A DNA stretch of 64,000 bases from Oceanobacillus iheyensis HTE831 (lineage in GTDB: Bacteria > Bacillota > Bacilli > Bacillales > Amphibacillaceae): NCBI RefSeq assembly GCF_000011245.1, contig NC_004193.1:3450501-3514500 (forward strand), read 5' to 3'. The notes under the pieces are model-generated. The model did no database searches and had not been told where the DNA came from. It was given only the letters and a program-made list of their open reading frames with translations. Below, piece after piece: positions 41,821 to 50,733 of the stretch (position 1 is its first letter; every line of letters starts with the position of its first letter). Both the position numbers and the translations under genes were made by a program.

Positions 41821-44059
41821 AATGAAAGTGAAACATCTGACACTAATCATTACGAGTGTGGTATTTCTCACCTTATTAACGTTTTTCGTTATCCTTCCGC
41901 AATATCAATTATATAGTGCTGAAAAACAAGCCAATGCAGATGCACCTAATAGTAAGGCAGCGATCCTTCAGATTCTTGAAGATGATCATATTTTTGAAAA
42001 GCAGAAATGGCGTATTATCGGTGAGTATATGCTACAAGATGAACCTGGTCACGAGACATATGATATCGTTATTGCACCTTCGTTCACACAAGTAAATGAA
42101 GGGAAAACGCACCTTACTTTTACGGAAGAAGAGATGTTTCCACATGTGAAAACGTATGTAGAAGAAGGGCCGATTGATGAGAACCTTGTTTCCGCAACCA
42201 TACAGCTTGCTTCCTACTACGAGTCTCGAGGAGAGCTGGATCAAGCGAGACACGTTTTCGAACGTACAATAACACGAATATCGTCTAGCAACACTAGTTA
42301 CCTATTTTTAGAGGAAGAAGTATATCTATCGCTTATCGACTTCATGATGAGACAAGTGAACTATGAAGAAGCAACACAACGATTAACAGACATCAGTGAA
42401 CAAATGAATGTAGAGAATTACTATATACAAGCAAAAGTTAGAGAAAAACAAGCGGAAATAGCCATACAGCTAGGTGACACCGAAAAGGCGCATGATATCG
42501 CCACACGTACGTTAACTGAATACGAGGAAAAAGAACAGGCAGAAAAAGAAGCAACCTCGAATACGGAAGTCTACACGACGGATGTCCATGAATCGTTAAT
42601 GGCCATGAAAGAGAGACTCGAGAATCAATCCGATGAACCAAATACGATTAAAGGCAGAGTCGTCTATAGCGATGGTACGCCAGCTGCGAATGTTGGGGTT
42701 ATTTTAAAACATGAATCGAACATTCATTATAGCGGACTGAGCGATGAACCTTATAAACAACAGACCGATGATGACGGATACTATGAATTTGCCAATATTG
42801 ATGCAGGAAGCTATCAAATGGTGCTTGGGTTTTCTTTTGAGCAAATTGATGGGTGGACTTACCCGGCAGAAATGGATGACTGGATTGATGTCGAAGTTGG
42901 TGATAAAGTTGCCTACAATATTGAACTGCAACCATTAATGGATATTTACTCACCAGTCAACCAAGAGACGATAAAAGATGGGCATATACTTTTTTCCTGG
43001 GATTCGGTCGAGGAAGCTGCTTATTACCAACTTAGTCTAGCCATTGATCTTGATGGTGAAGGATCGATTAGTACTATCTTTCGGTCACAGATTACCGATT
43101 CACAACTGGAAGTCCCTGTCGAAGAACTATATAGTCACACGGTCGGTATATCATTTTCTGGAGAGGATACCGATACAGTGGATCCAATATCTTTGTTGGC
43201 TTTATCCAATACGGAGAATCGCTTTTCTTGGGCGGTAGAAGCCTATGATGCAGACGGTAACTTAATTACAGAAAGCAACGGATATCGCCTAGGAGAAGAA
43301 ACCATCGGAAACCTGCCATTCTTTTACCTTAAAGAAAGAAGTATGACCGAGGCAGATCAGTTACTGCTAGATAAGAAACTGGACAAAGCGCTAGAGACAT
43401 ATAAAGCCAATTACAAAGCCAATCCTGATGATATGCACAGCTTACGAATGATTACTAGACTCATTGGATTGAATCGATTCGATGAAGATTCAAATGAAAT
43501 CGAGAGTGAAGAAGCAATTCCATATTTGATTAAATTAGCTGAGCAAACAAACAGCTCCGATGCCCTATCCAGACTGGTGGAGTACTATTATGAGCTGGGT
43601 GAGTGGGATATGCTCGAGCATTGGTATGCATTGTACGCTACGAACGTGGACGAGAGCGACCACTATATGAAGGGGATATACGCTACCACCTTAATGAAAC
43701 AAGGAAAATTAGATGCAGCGAAAGATACATTTGCAGCAATCATGGAAGAACGCGGGAATAATGATCTGGTTGGATACTGGCTCGCTATTGAACTATACGA
43801 AGGAACAAACTTCACGAACATCTTAGATATCGCAAAAACACATCCAGAACGCCCCTTTGCGGAGGCAAAAGTTGATTGGACCAGGATGATTCAAGCAATG
43901 AAAAAAGAAAGTGTTGATTTTGAAGGCTATCGTGATGAGATAGAGCACGTCCTTGATTTATTTTTCCAAGAGGAATATGAAGAACTAGAACAGTGGAGAG
44001 AAACTACGGATATGGGCGCTTTGGAGACGTTTATGGAATCTCTGTTGGAAGTGGAGTAA
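41810..44059 (+). CDS. Large TPR/carboxypeptidase-regulatory-like membrane-anchored protein
   Basis: A 749-aa protein with an N-terminal uncleaved anchor (LTLIITSVVFLTLLTFFVIL), so the body is outside the cell. Two TPR-like helical blocks lie at about 130-260 and 510-720 (for example ASYYESRGELDQARHVFERT and DKKLDKALETYKANY). Between them is a carboxypeptidase-regulatory-like beta sandwich (IKGRVVYSDGTPAANVGVIL, then DDDGYYEFANIDAGSYQM, about 285-370) and another beta domain with ILFSWDSVEEAAYYQLSL. Overlap with the anti-sigma-like gene shows co-expression with the ECF sigma factor. It may be the sensor or effector of an envelope response; family function is unknown. Confidence 0.75.
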   Translation: MKIKMKVKHLTLIITSVVFLTLLTFFVILPQYQLYSAEKQANADAPNSKAAILQILEDDHIFEKQKWRIIGEYMLQDEPGHETYDIVIAPSFTQVNEGKTHLTFTEEEMFPHVKTYVEEGPIDENLVSATIQLASYYESRGELDQARHVFERTITRISSSNTSYLFLEEEVYLSLIDFMMRQVNYEEATQRLTDISEQMNVENYYIQAKVREKQAEIAIQLGDTEKAHDIATRTLTEYEEKEQAEKEATSNTEVYTTDVHESLMAMKERLENQSDEPNTIKGRVVYSDGTPAANVGVILKHESNIHYSGLSDEPYKQQTDDDGYYEFANIDAGSYQMVLGFSFEQIDGWTYPAEMDDWIDVEVGDKVAYNIELQPLMDIYSPVNQETIKDGHILFSWDSVEEAAYYQLSLAIDLDGEGSISTIFRSQITDSQLEVPVEELYSHTVGISFSGEDTDTVDPISLLALSNTENRFSWAVEAYDADGNLITESNGYRLGEETIGNLPFFYLKERSMTEADQLLLDKKLDKALETYKANYKANPDDMHSLRMITRLIGLNRFDEDSNEIESEEAIPYLIKLAEQTNSSDALSRLVEYYYELGEWDMLEHWYALYATNVDESDHYMKGIYATTLMKQGKLDAAKDTFAAIMEERGNNDLVGYWLAIELYEGTNFTNILDIAKTHPERPFAEAKVDWTRMIQAMKKESVDFEGYRDEIEHVLDLFFQEEYEELEQWRETTDMGALETFMESLLEVE

Positions 44060-44159
44060 AAGGTAAAAGAAAAGAAGCGCGTTGCTTCTGTTGTTTTCAA
44101 TAGAAACAAAGTAGAGAATACTAATGTTAGATAATTCATATTGTATATAGTATTATTTA

Positions 44160-44311
44160 AAAAACCGTCTAGTGAGTGAACACCAAACGGTTAAATACAA
44201 TAGCCCTTCAAGAGAGCGACTCTCCAATCAGAGTAAGATGAAAATAACCACCTTAATTAGCTGGCCAGGCTAGGGTGGTTATTTTTTATGAATAAATGAC
44301 AGAATCGCAAC
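44160..44311 (-). pseudogene. Decayed copy of the holin-like type I toxin locus
   Basis: The stretch repeats the layout of 35742-35936: a toxin-side terminator (AAACCGTCTAG with ACCAAACGGTT), an antisense-side hairpin (ATAACCACC and GGTGGTTAT then TTTTTTAT), and a coding tail reading V-A-I-L-S-F-I-H-K-K-stop, like the intact VAVLSFNQKN. The toxin N-terminus and start codon are gone. Confidence 0.6.
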
Positions 44312-44359
44312 ATACTTTGTCCAATATTTCAGAAGGTCGGTGTTTAATAACCCTACCTA

Positions 44360-44557
44360 CTAGTTATTTGGTAATTTTTTTCGTTTCTTTATTTTTGAAA
44401 TAAATAATAGAATACCAGCTATTCCGATTAGAGGAAAGATAAAATACAAGGGTTCATTAGTTTCAAAGTATAGTAACGGTCCAGAAACAATAGGAGCTAT
44501 ACCTACAATAAGTAGAAAAATGATTAACATAATTAAAGGTTCTTGTTTTTTTGACAT
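44360..44557 (-). CDS. Small membrane protein
   Basis: A 65-aa protein with two hydrophobic helices (IMLIIFLLIVGIAPIVSG and LYFIFPLIGIAGILLFI) and a strongly basic tail. GAGGTG lies before the ATG. No family recognised. Confidence 0.55.
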   Translation of the reverse strand: MSKKQEPLIMLIIFLLIVGIAPIVSGPLLYFETNEPLYFIFPLIGIAGILLFISKIKKRKKLPNN

Positions 44558-44650
44558 GATGCTTCACCTCTTTAATCAAATTTACATGTTTTAAATTGTA
44601 CTATATAAAGATATTTAGATAAGTAAATTAATAAAAGAGATCCTTCAACG

Positions 44651-46012
44651 CTATTCACTATCCATTCGTAACAGTTGTCTAAACCCAAAATGAAGACGGT
44701 CGTCTTTAAACTGCAATAAGTGCTCAGTCCCATGCATCGCTATGGTAACATCACTTTTCCCCACAGGGCGGGTTGGAATTTCCGTTCCTAAATAATCTAT
44801 AAAAATAGCTTCATCCTTTTCATAGACTTTGATCGTTTGTCCCTCATTAGAATGATACGTACCGATAATTGCTTGGCGATCTGCTTCAGAGAGCATATAA
44901 TCGTCATACTCGATTGCTTTTTTATCAGGCTCAATATCCATCTCGCTTTGTATTGCCCCTTTTAACAGCGCTTCAGCAGGAGCACCAGCAATGTTCGTCA
45001 AACAAACACCAACAATATCCTTCTCAGGCAATACGGAAAACTGCGCTGACACACCTTTAATTCCTCCACCATGTTCAATGAGTGTTGTGCCAAAAAAATC
45101 AGGGTTAATGATGACACCGTAACCATAATATAGGCCTGGCTCTACTTCAATATGCTGAGAAGTTAAGTCATCAAGGCTTTCCGGAGTTAAAATACCATTG
45201 CCCTCATTCAAAAAGACATCTCCAAACCGAAGCATATCAGCAGCAGTTGACTTTACATAACCGGCTGCCCACATCGCAGGCGCATCCCACCAACCAGGCG
45301 AGTGTTCCACTGCTGGTGTCTCAGCAAGCGGGTTAACGCTATACAGACTCGTTGCTCGATTATTCAATCGCTCTGGATCAAAAAAACTACTTTTCATACC
45401 AAGTGGCTGGAAGATATTAGCCTCTATATAGTGTGCATACGACTGCCCGCTAACACGTTCAATAATAATGCCAAGAAGAGCGTAGCCATCATTTGAATAG
45501 CTGAATGAACGCCCAGGACGGTCAATCGGGTCAATTTGAATCGTATTTAGATAGTTTATAAGATCATCGTACGTATCAATGCTATCTTGTCCAGGATCAA
45601 GCGGGACACCGAGCTTAATTTGAAAATCGAAGGAACCATCTTCCTCCATTGATTGCTTATTCGCGTAAAAAAGTGTGTTTAACGGGGGAATGCCGGCTGT
45701 ATGTGTCATTAGATGGTGAAGTGTTATATCTTCACTCCCTCTAAACGTAATCTCAGGAAGATATGTTTTAATGGTGTCGTGGACAGATAGTTTGCCGGCT
45801 TCTTGCAGTTGAAGTATGGCGATGCAGGTCATAGACTTCGTAATACTTCCAATTCCAAAAATAGTGTCCGCTGTAACAGGTAATTCATTTTCTCGATCTC
45901 GGTAACCGAACCCTTTTTCATACCGTTGATGGTTTAATGCGACTATTGCTCCTGGGGTTTGATGAGCTTTTATAAGCGATTCCGCAAACTCTTCGTACTT
46001 TATTTTATCCAA
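44651..46012 (-). CDS. Serine hydrolase of the beta-lactamase family
   Basis: A 453-aa protein of the class C beta-lactamase/esterase fold. GIGSITKSMTC (about 52) is the SxxK nucleophile motif, YSNDGYALLG (about 168) the YxN motif, and EHGGGIKG (about 315) the third, KTG-like box. No signal peptide is visible, so the enzyme is probably intracellular, in contrast to true beta-lactamases. A C-terminal lipocalin-like domain (about 370-450) is usual for this group of esterases/peptidases. AGGGAGGG precedes the ATG. Confidence 0.82.
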   Translation of the reverse strand: MDKIKYEEFAESLIKAHQTPGAIVALNHQRYEKGFGYRDRENELPVTADTIFGIGSITKSMTCIAILQLQEAGKLSVHDTIKTYLPEITFRGSEDITLHHLMTHTAGIPPLNTLFYANKQSMEEDGSFDFQIKLGVPLDPGQDSIDTYDDLINYLNTIQIDPIDRPGRSFSYSNDGYALLGIIIERVSGQSYAHYIEANIFQPLGMKSSFFDPERLNNRATSLYSVNPLAETPAVEHSPGWWDAPAMWAAGYVKSTAADMLRFGDVFLNEGNGILTPESLDDLTSQHIEVEPGLYYGYGVIINPDFFGTTLIEHGGGIKGVSAQFSVLPEKDIVGVCLTNIAGAPAEALLKGAIQSEMDIEPDKKAIEYDDYMLSEADRQAIIGTYHSNEGQTIKVYEKDEAIFIDYLGTEIPTRPVGKSDVTIAMHGTEHLLQFKDDRLHFGFRQLLRMDSE

Positions 46013-46487
46013 GGTTAGATCCCTCCCTATTAAGTTAACTAATTATACGTTTTAATAGTCGAATAGTTTCAAGAAAATTATGAAGATAAACCCTATAGTT
46101 GTTAGGCTCTAATTACTGCCTAATTTGTTGAAATTAGAAAACGTCTAGCACATAATCTAAATAATGTGACAGAACAGTACTCAATCCACATTTTAGGTGT
46201 TGCACTTAATATTACAATTCGTCATGATTAAATGATAGATTCGCCACATGTTGAAGATTGAAAAGTAGAATGCAATTCAGTCAAAACCTTTAATTCACTT
46301 TCTTTAAAACAACTCCTGTTATCATTTCTCTACTTTAAACAAAACAACGTTACTGCTTGATAGAATTTTCCATCCAAACCCTTAAATGAATAAAAGGGGG
46401 AGCAAATTAAAGAGCTGATATTCTTTTTTTATTTTGACTCAATTGAGATAATTAGTTAACCTCAATTGAAAAAGGAGATGGCATTAT
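46013..46487. other. Intergenic region with a possible third toxin relic
   Basis: 475 bp of AT-rich DNA between divergent genes. On the minus strand, 46212-46247 reads V-A-N-L-S-F-N-H-D-E-L-stop, similar to the end of the holin-like toxin, preceded by F-N-L-Q-H. No terminator pair is obvious. Nothing else convincing is present. Confidence 0.3.
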
Positions 46488-46769
46488 ATGAATTTGACCC
46501 TTTTAGTAGTAACATTATTACTTGTCTTAATTTCCAATTTTAGTATTATCGTTATCTTAAAAAATAAAATAGAGAAAACTATTCTCAATTTCCTTAGCAG
46601 TATCGTGATATTGCCTGGAATTCCGCTATTTTGGTTAATGGTCTATACTAATTTACCTTCTAATGATTTTTTATCTTTTTATTTTCCTTTGCTTATTACA
46701 GTGTACTTGATTTTAATGTTTACAATTAGGTTAATGAAGCTGATAAAGAGGGATAAGTTGATTTCTTAA
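46488..46769 (+). CDS. Small membrane protein
   Basis: A 93-aa protein with three hydrophobic helices (about 2-24, 34-54, 62-84) and a basic C-terminus (KLIKRDK). AAAGGAG precedes the ATG. It is followed after 18 bp by another small membrane protein, and the two may function together. No family recognised. Confidence 0.6.
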   Translation: MNLTLLVVTLLLVLISNFSIIVILKNKIEKTILNFLSSIVILPGIPLFWLMVYTNLPSNDFLSFYFPLLITVYLILMFTIRLMKLIKRDKLIS

Positions 46770-46787
46770 AAGGAAAGGAATGATTTT

Positions 46788-47072
46788 ATGAGCGCAATGA
46801 CGGAAACATCAAAAAATAGGTTGTCTCTAACTGGGACAATTATGCAATTAATAGTCCTTTTGATTATTTCACCATTGGTTACAAATTGGTATAGTGATAA
46901 TGTTCCATTATACTTTATATTTATAGGGATAATTACAATAAGCAATGTTGTTATTGAAAAATTCTCTATAAGCAAAAAAGGTAATAACACACAAAATTAT
47001 ATGTTACTTTTTCTAATGATTACAATACCAATAAACTTAATTCTAATAATATTTATACAATCTATTTCATAA
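46788..47072 (+). CDS. Small membrane protein
   Basis: A 94-aa protein with three hydrophobic helices and a polar N-terminus (SAMTETSKNRLS). AAAGGAAAGGA lies upstream. It forms a two-gene unit with the 93-aa membrane protein and is closed by the hairpin at 47222. Confidence 0.6.
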   Translation: MSAMTETSKNRLSLTGTIMQLIVLLIISPLVTNWYSDNVPLYFIFIGIITISNVVIEKFSISKKGNNTQNYMLLFLMITIPINLILIIFIQSIS

Positions 47073-47221
47073 TGTTAATTTTATTTTAATGAGGTTACAG
47101 ACTTCATACAGTCTAACTGTAGTAAATAATTCTATCAATAGCCTCTTTTTCCGTTCAAATAAATAGTATAATATAAGCACTTGTTGCATAATTTACAACC
47201 AATCGCTTAATGGTTTAGAAT

Positions 47222-47255
47222 CCTTGATAGGCTTATTCCTATCAAGGTCTATTTT
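47222..47255 (+). terminator. Intrinsic terminator
   Basis: CCTTGATAGG and CCTATCAAGG form a 10-bp perfect stem with a 6-nt loop, followed by TCTATTTTCC. The rest of the 47073-47455 gap (about 380 bp) shows no gene. Confidence 0.6.
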
Positions 47256-47455
47256 CCTTCACTTCTTCAAACCATAAATCAAAATAAAGTCAACAGCAAA
47301 CTACATTTTTTCTAAAACATCACTGGTGGCATTATTTATAGAAATATTCCCTTATTTATGACCAAGAAACTCACAAAATATTTTTCTCAGTTCCTCGAAA
47401 TAATATAACATTCCAATCATTCGTTTTATCTACCAAAATAACCGTATTAATCCTC

Positions 47456-47785
47456 TTAATCCTCTTTTAACATTTGATCATCAACTTCCTCCAGATACCT
47501 TTCTGTATCTAAATGAGATTCTATAAGGTTATCTAAAAATTCAATGCTTACCTCTCTATTCTCTTCATATATGTGAACTTTAGCACCCGCCTCTAACAGT
47601 AACTTTACTATTTTTTTCATTTTTAACAATTCATCAGTTTCTAATAGATTATACGATAAGATGAAATCATTATTATTAAGTGATTCTTTTATTTCAGATA
47701 TACTTTTATTAGTATTTTTTCTTAAGATAGAAATGTACTTGACCTCATTAGCATCTTTTTCTATTTGTATATGCATCTTAGCCAT
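47456..47785 (-). CDS. Immunity-like protein of a decayed LXG toxin cassette
   Basis: A 109-aa soluble protein with an alpha/beta look: ISILRKNTNKSISEIKESL, then KMKKIVKLLLEAGAKVHIYEE, and an acidic end. It follows, on the same strand, a broken toxin C-terminus at 47826-48050, as immunity genes do. The toxin is dead, so this may be an orphan protective gene. Specific family not recognised. Confidence 0.55.
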   Translation of the reverse strand: MAKMHIQIEKDANEVKYISILRKNTNKSISEIKESLNNNDFILSYNLLETDELLKMKKIVKLLLEAGAKVHIYEENREVSIEFLDNLIESHLDTERYLEEVDDQMLKED

Positions 47786-47825
47786 TTAGATGTCTCCCTC
47801 CTTAAATTAAAAATCATCAATGGCG

Positions 47826-48050
47826 GACTATTCTTCCAATTACCTCCATGCCAACCAACCTCTTAAATGCTCATTTGGTGTAGCTGGATTAATTTCCCCC
47901 TTTATTCGCTAGATGCGTATATTGTGAAGCACTGTAGGAATAGTATCCTTGTACTATTTCCCCATCTACTTTAGGTTTCTTACCTTTCAAAATATCATTC
48001 AATTGTTCTTGATACCAGAAATCGGCTACTCCTGCAGACCTGTGTTTTGT
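47826..48050 (-). pseudogene. Toxin C-terminus relic
   Basis: The minus strand reads K-H-R-S-A-GVADFWYQEQLNDILKGK, then GEIVQGYYSYSASQYTHLANK. After a frameshift it gives INPATPNEHLRGW, and after another HGGNWKNSPP. This looks like the C-terminal domain of a Bacilli polymorphic toxin. Two frameshifts destroy it and no N-terminal part remains. It lies just upstream of an immunity-like gene. Confidence 0.5.
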
Positions 48051-48171
48051 AAATTTTTTATTCTATGTATATTGTTCATACTCAGTTTTTCTAATAGTCC
48101 GATTCTCTATTTTTGGTAAAGTTTTTATTGGTATCATGAAGATGAGATTGAAAATAATTAAAATCTACATA

Positions 48172-48212
48172 CAAGAGCCGTAATCTTAATTTAATTAAGA
48201 TTACGGCTCTTG
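48172..48212. terminator. Perfect 18-bp hairpin terminator
   Basis: CAAGAGCCGTAATCTTAA pairs exactly with TTAAGATTACGGCTCTTG around a 5-nt loop. It lies downstream of the immunity gene at 48308. The AGCCGTAATCTTA motif recurs in the hairpin at 50349, so the cassettes carry related terminators. Confidence 0.65.
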
Positions 48213-48307
48213 TTACATTTTTGCATCTCCTAAGATAACACATATAATTAGAATCTCTCTCCATTGATCTCTTGTCATAAATCAATTGTACAGTCGATAA
48301 AACCAGT

Positions 48308-48685
48308 TTATCCCTTTAAAAACTCTACACTTATTCTATCTATTTTCATTTCAACATATTTCCCTATCAATTCAGGGTAATCAGAAAAGTATTCATCCTC
48401 ATCATTAAAGATTATACCTGCATCAATCGAATCTTTTTGTAACAAACCTCGTATATAATACTCATAACCAAATCCAATACGTTCTAATTCTTTCTTTTCT
48501 ACCTTTGTTTCACTAATAATTAATTCATCTAGTATAGTAAATCCTACTGAAACAGGATAAGTTTTACCTAATTCAATTTCATAAGGACAAATAAAAGCAA
48601 ATCCAGTAAATTCAATACCTTTGATTTCAAGAGTAACTTCTTCCTCAATTTGGGAATTTAATCTTTTAACAAGAGCTTTATACAT
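48308..48685 (-). CDS. Immunity-like protein for the 48705 toxin cassette
   Basis: A 125-aa soluble, beta-rich protein (EEVTLEIKGIEFTGFAFICP, then YPVSVGFTILDELIIS). The ATG at 48685 with AAAGGA is chosen; 48703 is also in frame. It directly follows the toxin cassette gene by 19 bp. The role is inferred from the repeated toxin-immunity order of this locus; the family is not recognised. Confidence 0.55.
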   Translation of the reverse strand: MYKALVKRLNSQIEEEVTLEIKGIEFTGFAFICPYEIELGKTYPVSVGFTILDELIISETKVEKKELERIGFGYEYYIRGLLQKDSIDAGIIFNDEDEYFSDYPELIGKYVEMKIDRISVEFLKG

Positions 48686-48704
48686 ATTGTTATATCCTTT
48701 CATC

Positions 48705-49253
48705 TTATTTTAAGGGGTTTATTACTGGTATGTTATCACCGTTTATCGTTTTCCAAATCTTTTTGCCACTTTGCGTATGATATGTAGTAATATCACCTTT
48801 ATTATTAGTACCTACAAATTCAAACTTTGCTTTACCATTTTTGTTATTACCCATAAATTTAATATACCCTATCCTTATTTCACCTTTGTATTCATAACTC
48901 ACTTTTATACCTTTATTAATGACCTCTTTAGCGCCTTTAAGATACTCATCGGCATTCTTATATAGGCCACCAAACTCTTTTCCATGCTTATCAAAATGTC
49001 CCTCAAGTTTATCACGATCTGCAAAATCAGAGTGTTTTTGTCCCGTAGTCTTATTAACATCAACGCTACCACTCTTCTTCGCAGGAACCTCACCCTTACT
49101 ATTCACTTTAAAGCCATCATATTCCTTCACTAGCTTGCCAGCTTTTCCAAATTTCCCGATTGGTAATAAGAAAAACCCAGCCATCGCCTTCTCGCCAACT
49201 GTTGCTTCATTATCTACTAGTGTCTTCAAGTCATCCAAGAACAGAAAGTCCAC
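48705..49253 (-). CDS. Displaced LXG toxin C-terminal cassette
   Basis: 182 codons from DFLFLDDLKTLVDNEATVGE. Residues 1-65 are nearly identical to part of the 50734 cassette (GEKAMAGFFLLPIGKFGKAG, then KEYDGFKVNSKGEVPAKKS), a conserved pre-toxin linker. The last 110 (GHFDKHGKEFGGLYKNADEY, then KVSYEYKGEIRIGYIKFMG) are a distinct toxin domain, perhaps an RNase-like fold. Upstream, to about 49365, the DNA still codes for SFMDHDAVMEYHFLGDI and EERLKPVE of an LXG protein but in a shifted frame. The gene is thus a recombination product without a secretion domain. Confidence 0.6.
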   Translation of the reverse strand: MDFLFLDDLKTLVDNEATVGEKAMAGFFLLPIGKFGKAGKLVKEYDGFKVNSKGEVPAKKSGSVDVNKTTGQKHSDFADRDKLEGHFDKHGKEFGGLYKNADEYLKGAKEVINKGIKVSYEYKGEIRIGYIKFMGNNKNGKAKFEFVGTNNKGDITTYHTQSGKKIWKTINGDNIPVINPLK

Positions 49254-49391
49254 TGCGGCTTTTCCACCGGCTTCAATCGTTCTTCTAGTATATCTCCCAA
49301 AAAATGATACTCCATGACAGCATCATGATCCATGAAGGAGCGAACCCTTTTTTCCCTCTTGCAACGTTAAGTAACTTAGATTTTAGAACTT

Positions 49392-49425
49392 AAAAAGAGC
49401 ATTCTCAAATAAGAATACCCTCTTA
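49392..49425 (-). terminator. Hairpin between cassettes
   Basis: AAGAGCATTCT and AGAATACCCTCTT pair imperfectly, with TTTTT following on the minus strand. It separates the immunity-like gene at 49475 from the next cassette. Confidence 0.5.
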
Positions 49426-49474
49426 AGCAATTATAATGTTTTTAAAAGTTCTCAAACTTAATTAGTTCGATACT

Positions 49475-49750
49475 TCAGACATTCAATTCTTTGAATAACT
49501 TTTCTGCTCTATGCATTTCAGCTAATAAAGCATTGGTATAGTCGCTGAAACTATCTAAGTATGCTCTAACACCACCATCTATATTAATATTCTGTATTTC
49601 TTTATTTCCCTCAAGAATTTTTAAAGCTTTTAAATATCTTTGATGAAGCTCTTCTAAAATACCATTAGTTATATCATAATCTTTTTCTAGTATATTAATT
49701 ACAATTACTATTTGTTGTATTAATTCCTTTTTTGTTTCCAACTTTTCCAC
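49475..49750 (-). CDS. Immunity-like small helical protein
   Basis: A 91-aa helical, acidic protein. The C-terminal part DGGVRAYLDSFSDYTNALLAE resembles DGAVRAYFD...SYEETFLIEL in the 102-aa protein at 51655, so the two are paralogues. It begins 4 bp after the stop of a toxin relic (49755). It probably gives immunity to that toxin or a related one. Confidence 0.6.
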   Translation of the reverse strand: MEKLETKKELIQQIVIVINILEKDYDITNGILEELHQRYLKALKILEGNKEIQNINIDGGVRAYLDSFSDYTNALLAEMHRAEKLFKELNV

Positions 49751-49754
49751 CTCA

Positions 49755-50310
49755 TTATTTACTAGGGATATCGTATACTTCCTTCACCCATTCTTCCGGC
49801 CACCCATATGGTAGAAGAACTTGATCTCCATCTCCTTGTAAAACAGTTCCTGCTTTTGTTTTCTGTTTTTCAACTCTTCCAATATTTAATTTTGTCCCTT
49901 TAGGAACCTCTATTAATGCCTCATATTGTCTAGTATTTTTCCAATTCGGTAATAAAGCACTGTCTAACTTGGCATTAATTCTATTACCAGCGGTTTCCGT
50001 AGTCGCAAAAGCACCTCCGGACTTAGCTTTCCCTCCAAATGATCTATATAAGTATAATGGTTCATTAGTAATTACAGTTCGATAGTTACTGTCTTTAAAC
50101 GATTCAATTAGCCAGTCATCAATATTTTGTTTCTCAACTAATGTAACTTTACCATCAATTTTCGTTGAATACTCTCCGAAATCGATTTTCTTAGAAAATG
50201 CTTTATTCCTATCATCATTTGAACTCCGACTACTCCCCCCACTTCGAGGAGTATCCGTCTTAACTAAATGATAAGGAAATGCATTATATTCATAAATGTT
50301 TAGCCATCAC
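49755..50310 (-). pseudogene. Headless LXG toxin C-terminus (ADP-ribosyltransferase-like)
   Basis: The frame starts after a stop with W-L-N-I-Y-E-Y and continues YHLVKTDTPRSGGSSRSSN, the same hinge as in the full LXG protein (YHLAKTDTPRGGRSSGSSN). It then reads EPLYLYRSFGGKAKSGGAFAT, AKLDSALLPNWKNTRQYEA, EVPKGTKLNIG and GDGDQVLLPYGW. The YR-x-FGG and late GDxxQ pattern recalls ART-like toxins. There is no start codon or ribosome binding site, so it is a silent cassette or relic. Confidence 0.6.
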
Positions 50311-50348
50311 ATTACATGTAAAAATAAAGCCACATTTTAAATAGTTTA

Positions 50349-50385
50349 ATAGCCGAAATCCTCTGTAACATAAGATTACGGCTAT
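50349..50385 (-). terminator. Hairpin between cassettes
   Basis: TAGCCGAAATC and GATTACGGCTA pair with one mismatch; the U-tract is poor. It lies 13 bp past the 50398 immunity-like gene and shares AGCCGTAATCTTA with the hairpin at 48172. Confidence 0.45.
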
Positions 50386-50397
50386 AAGGAAAATTAA

Positions 50398-50718
50398 TTA
50401 TTCTTCTTTAAGATCAATAATAAATTCCTCTCCAAAGGTAATACTTGCAATTTGTTTTTCATCACTTAAAATCTTTAATATATTATCAACTTTTTTAATT
50501 TCATATACATTTTTTAAATCTGCGTAAAAAATATCTTTACCTTTATATTTTAAAAATAAACTAACTTGTTGTTCATAAGTCCGAATATAAATACTTAAAC
50601 TGAACTCTATTATACTACTAGTATATAATAGTTCTCCATCATCTTTATTACCAGTTAAACTTTCTCCTTCACTATTAAATAATTCTAATAAATCTATTTC
50701 CTCAAATTTTACGAACAT
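50398..50718 (-). CDS. Immunity-like protein for the 50734 cassette
   Basis: A 106-aa acidic beta-rich protein (SIIEFSLSIYIRTYEQQVSL, then GKDIFYADLKNVYEIKKVDN). It starts 16 bp after the stop of the toxin cassette, with a GGTG site. Role inferred from order. Confidence 0.6.
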   Translation of the reverse strand: MFVKFEEIDLLELFNSEGESLTGNKDDGELLYTSSIIEFSLSIYIRTYEQQVSLFLKYKGKDIFYADLKNVYEIKKVDNILKILSDEKQIASITFGEEFIIDLKEE

Positions 50719-50733
50719 TATATTTTCACCTTT

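Noticed and set aside
41472..43393. Several open frames opposite or out of phase with the ECF operon genes
   Set aside because: All overlap strong coding sequence with domain evidence and lack their own translation signals.
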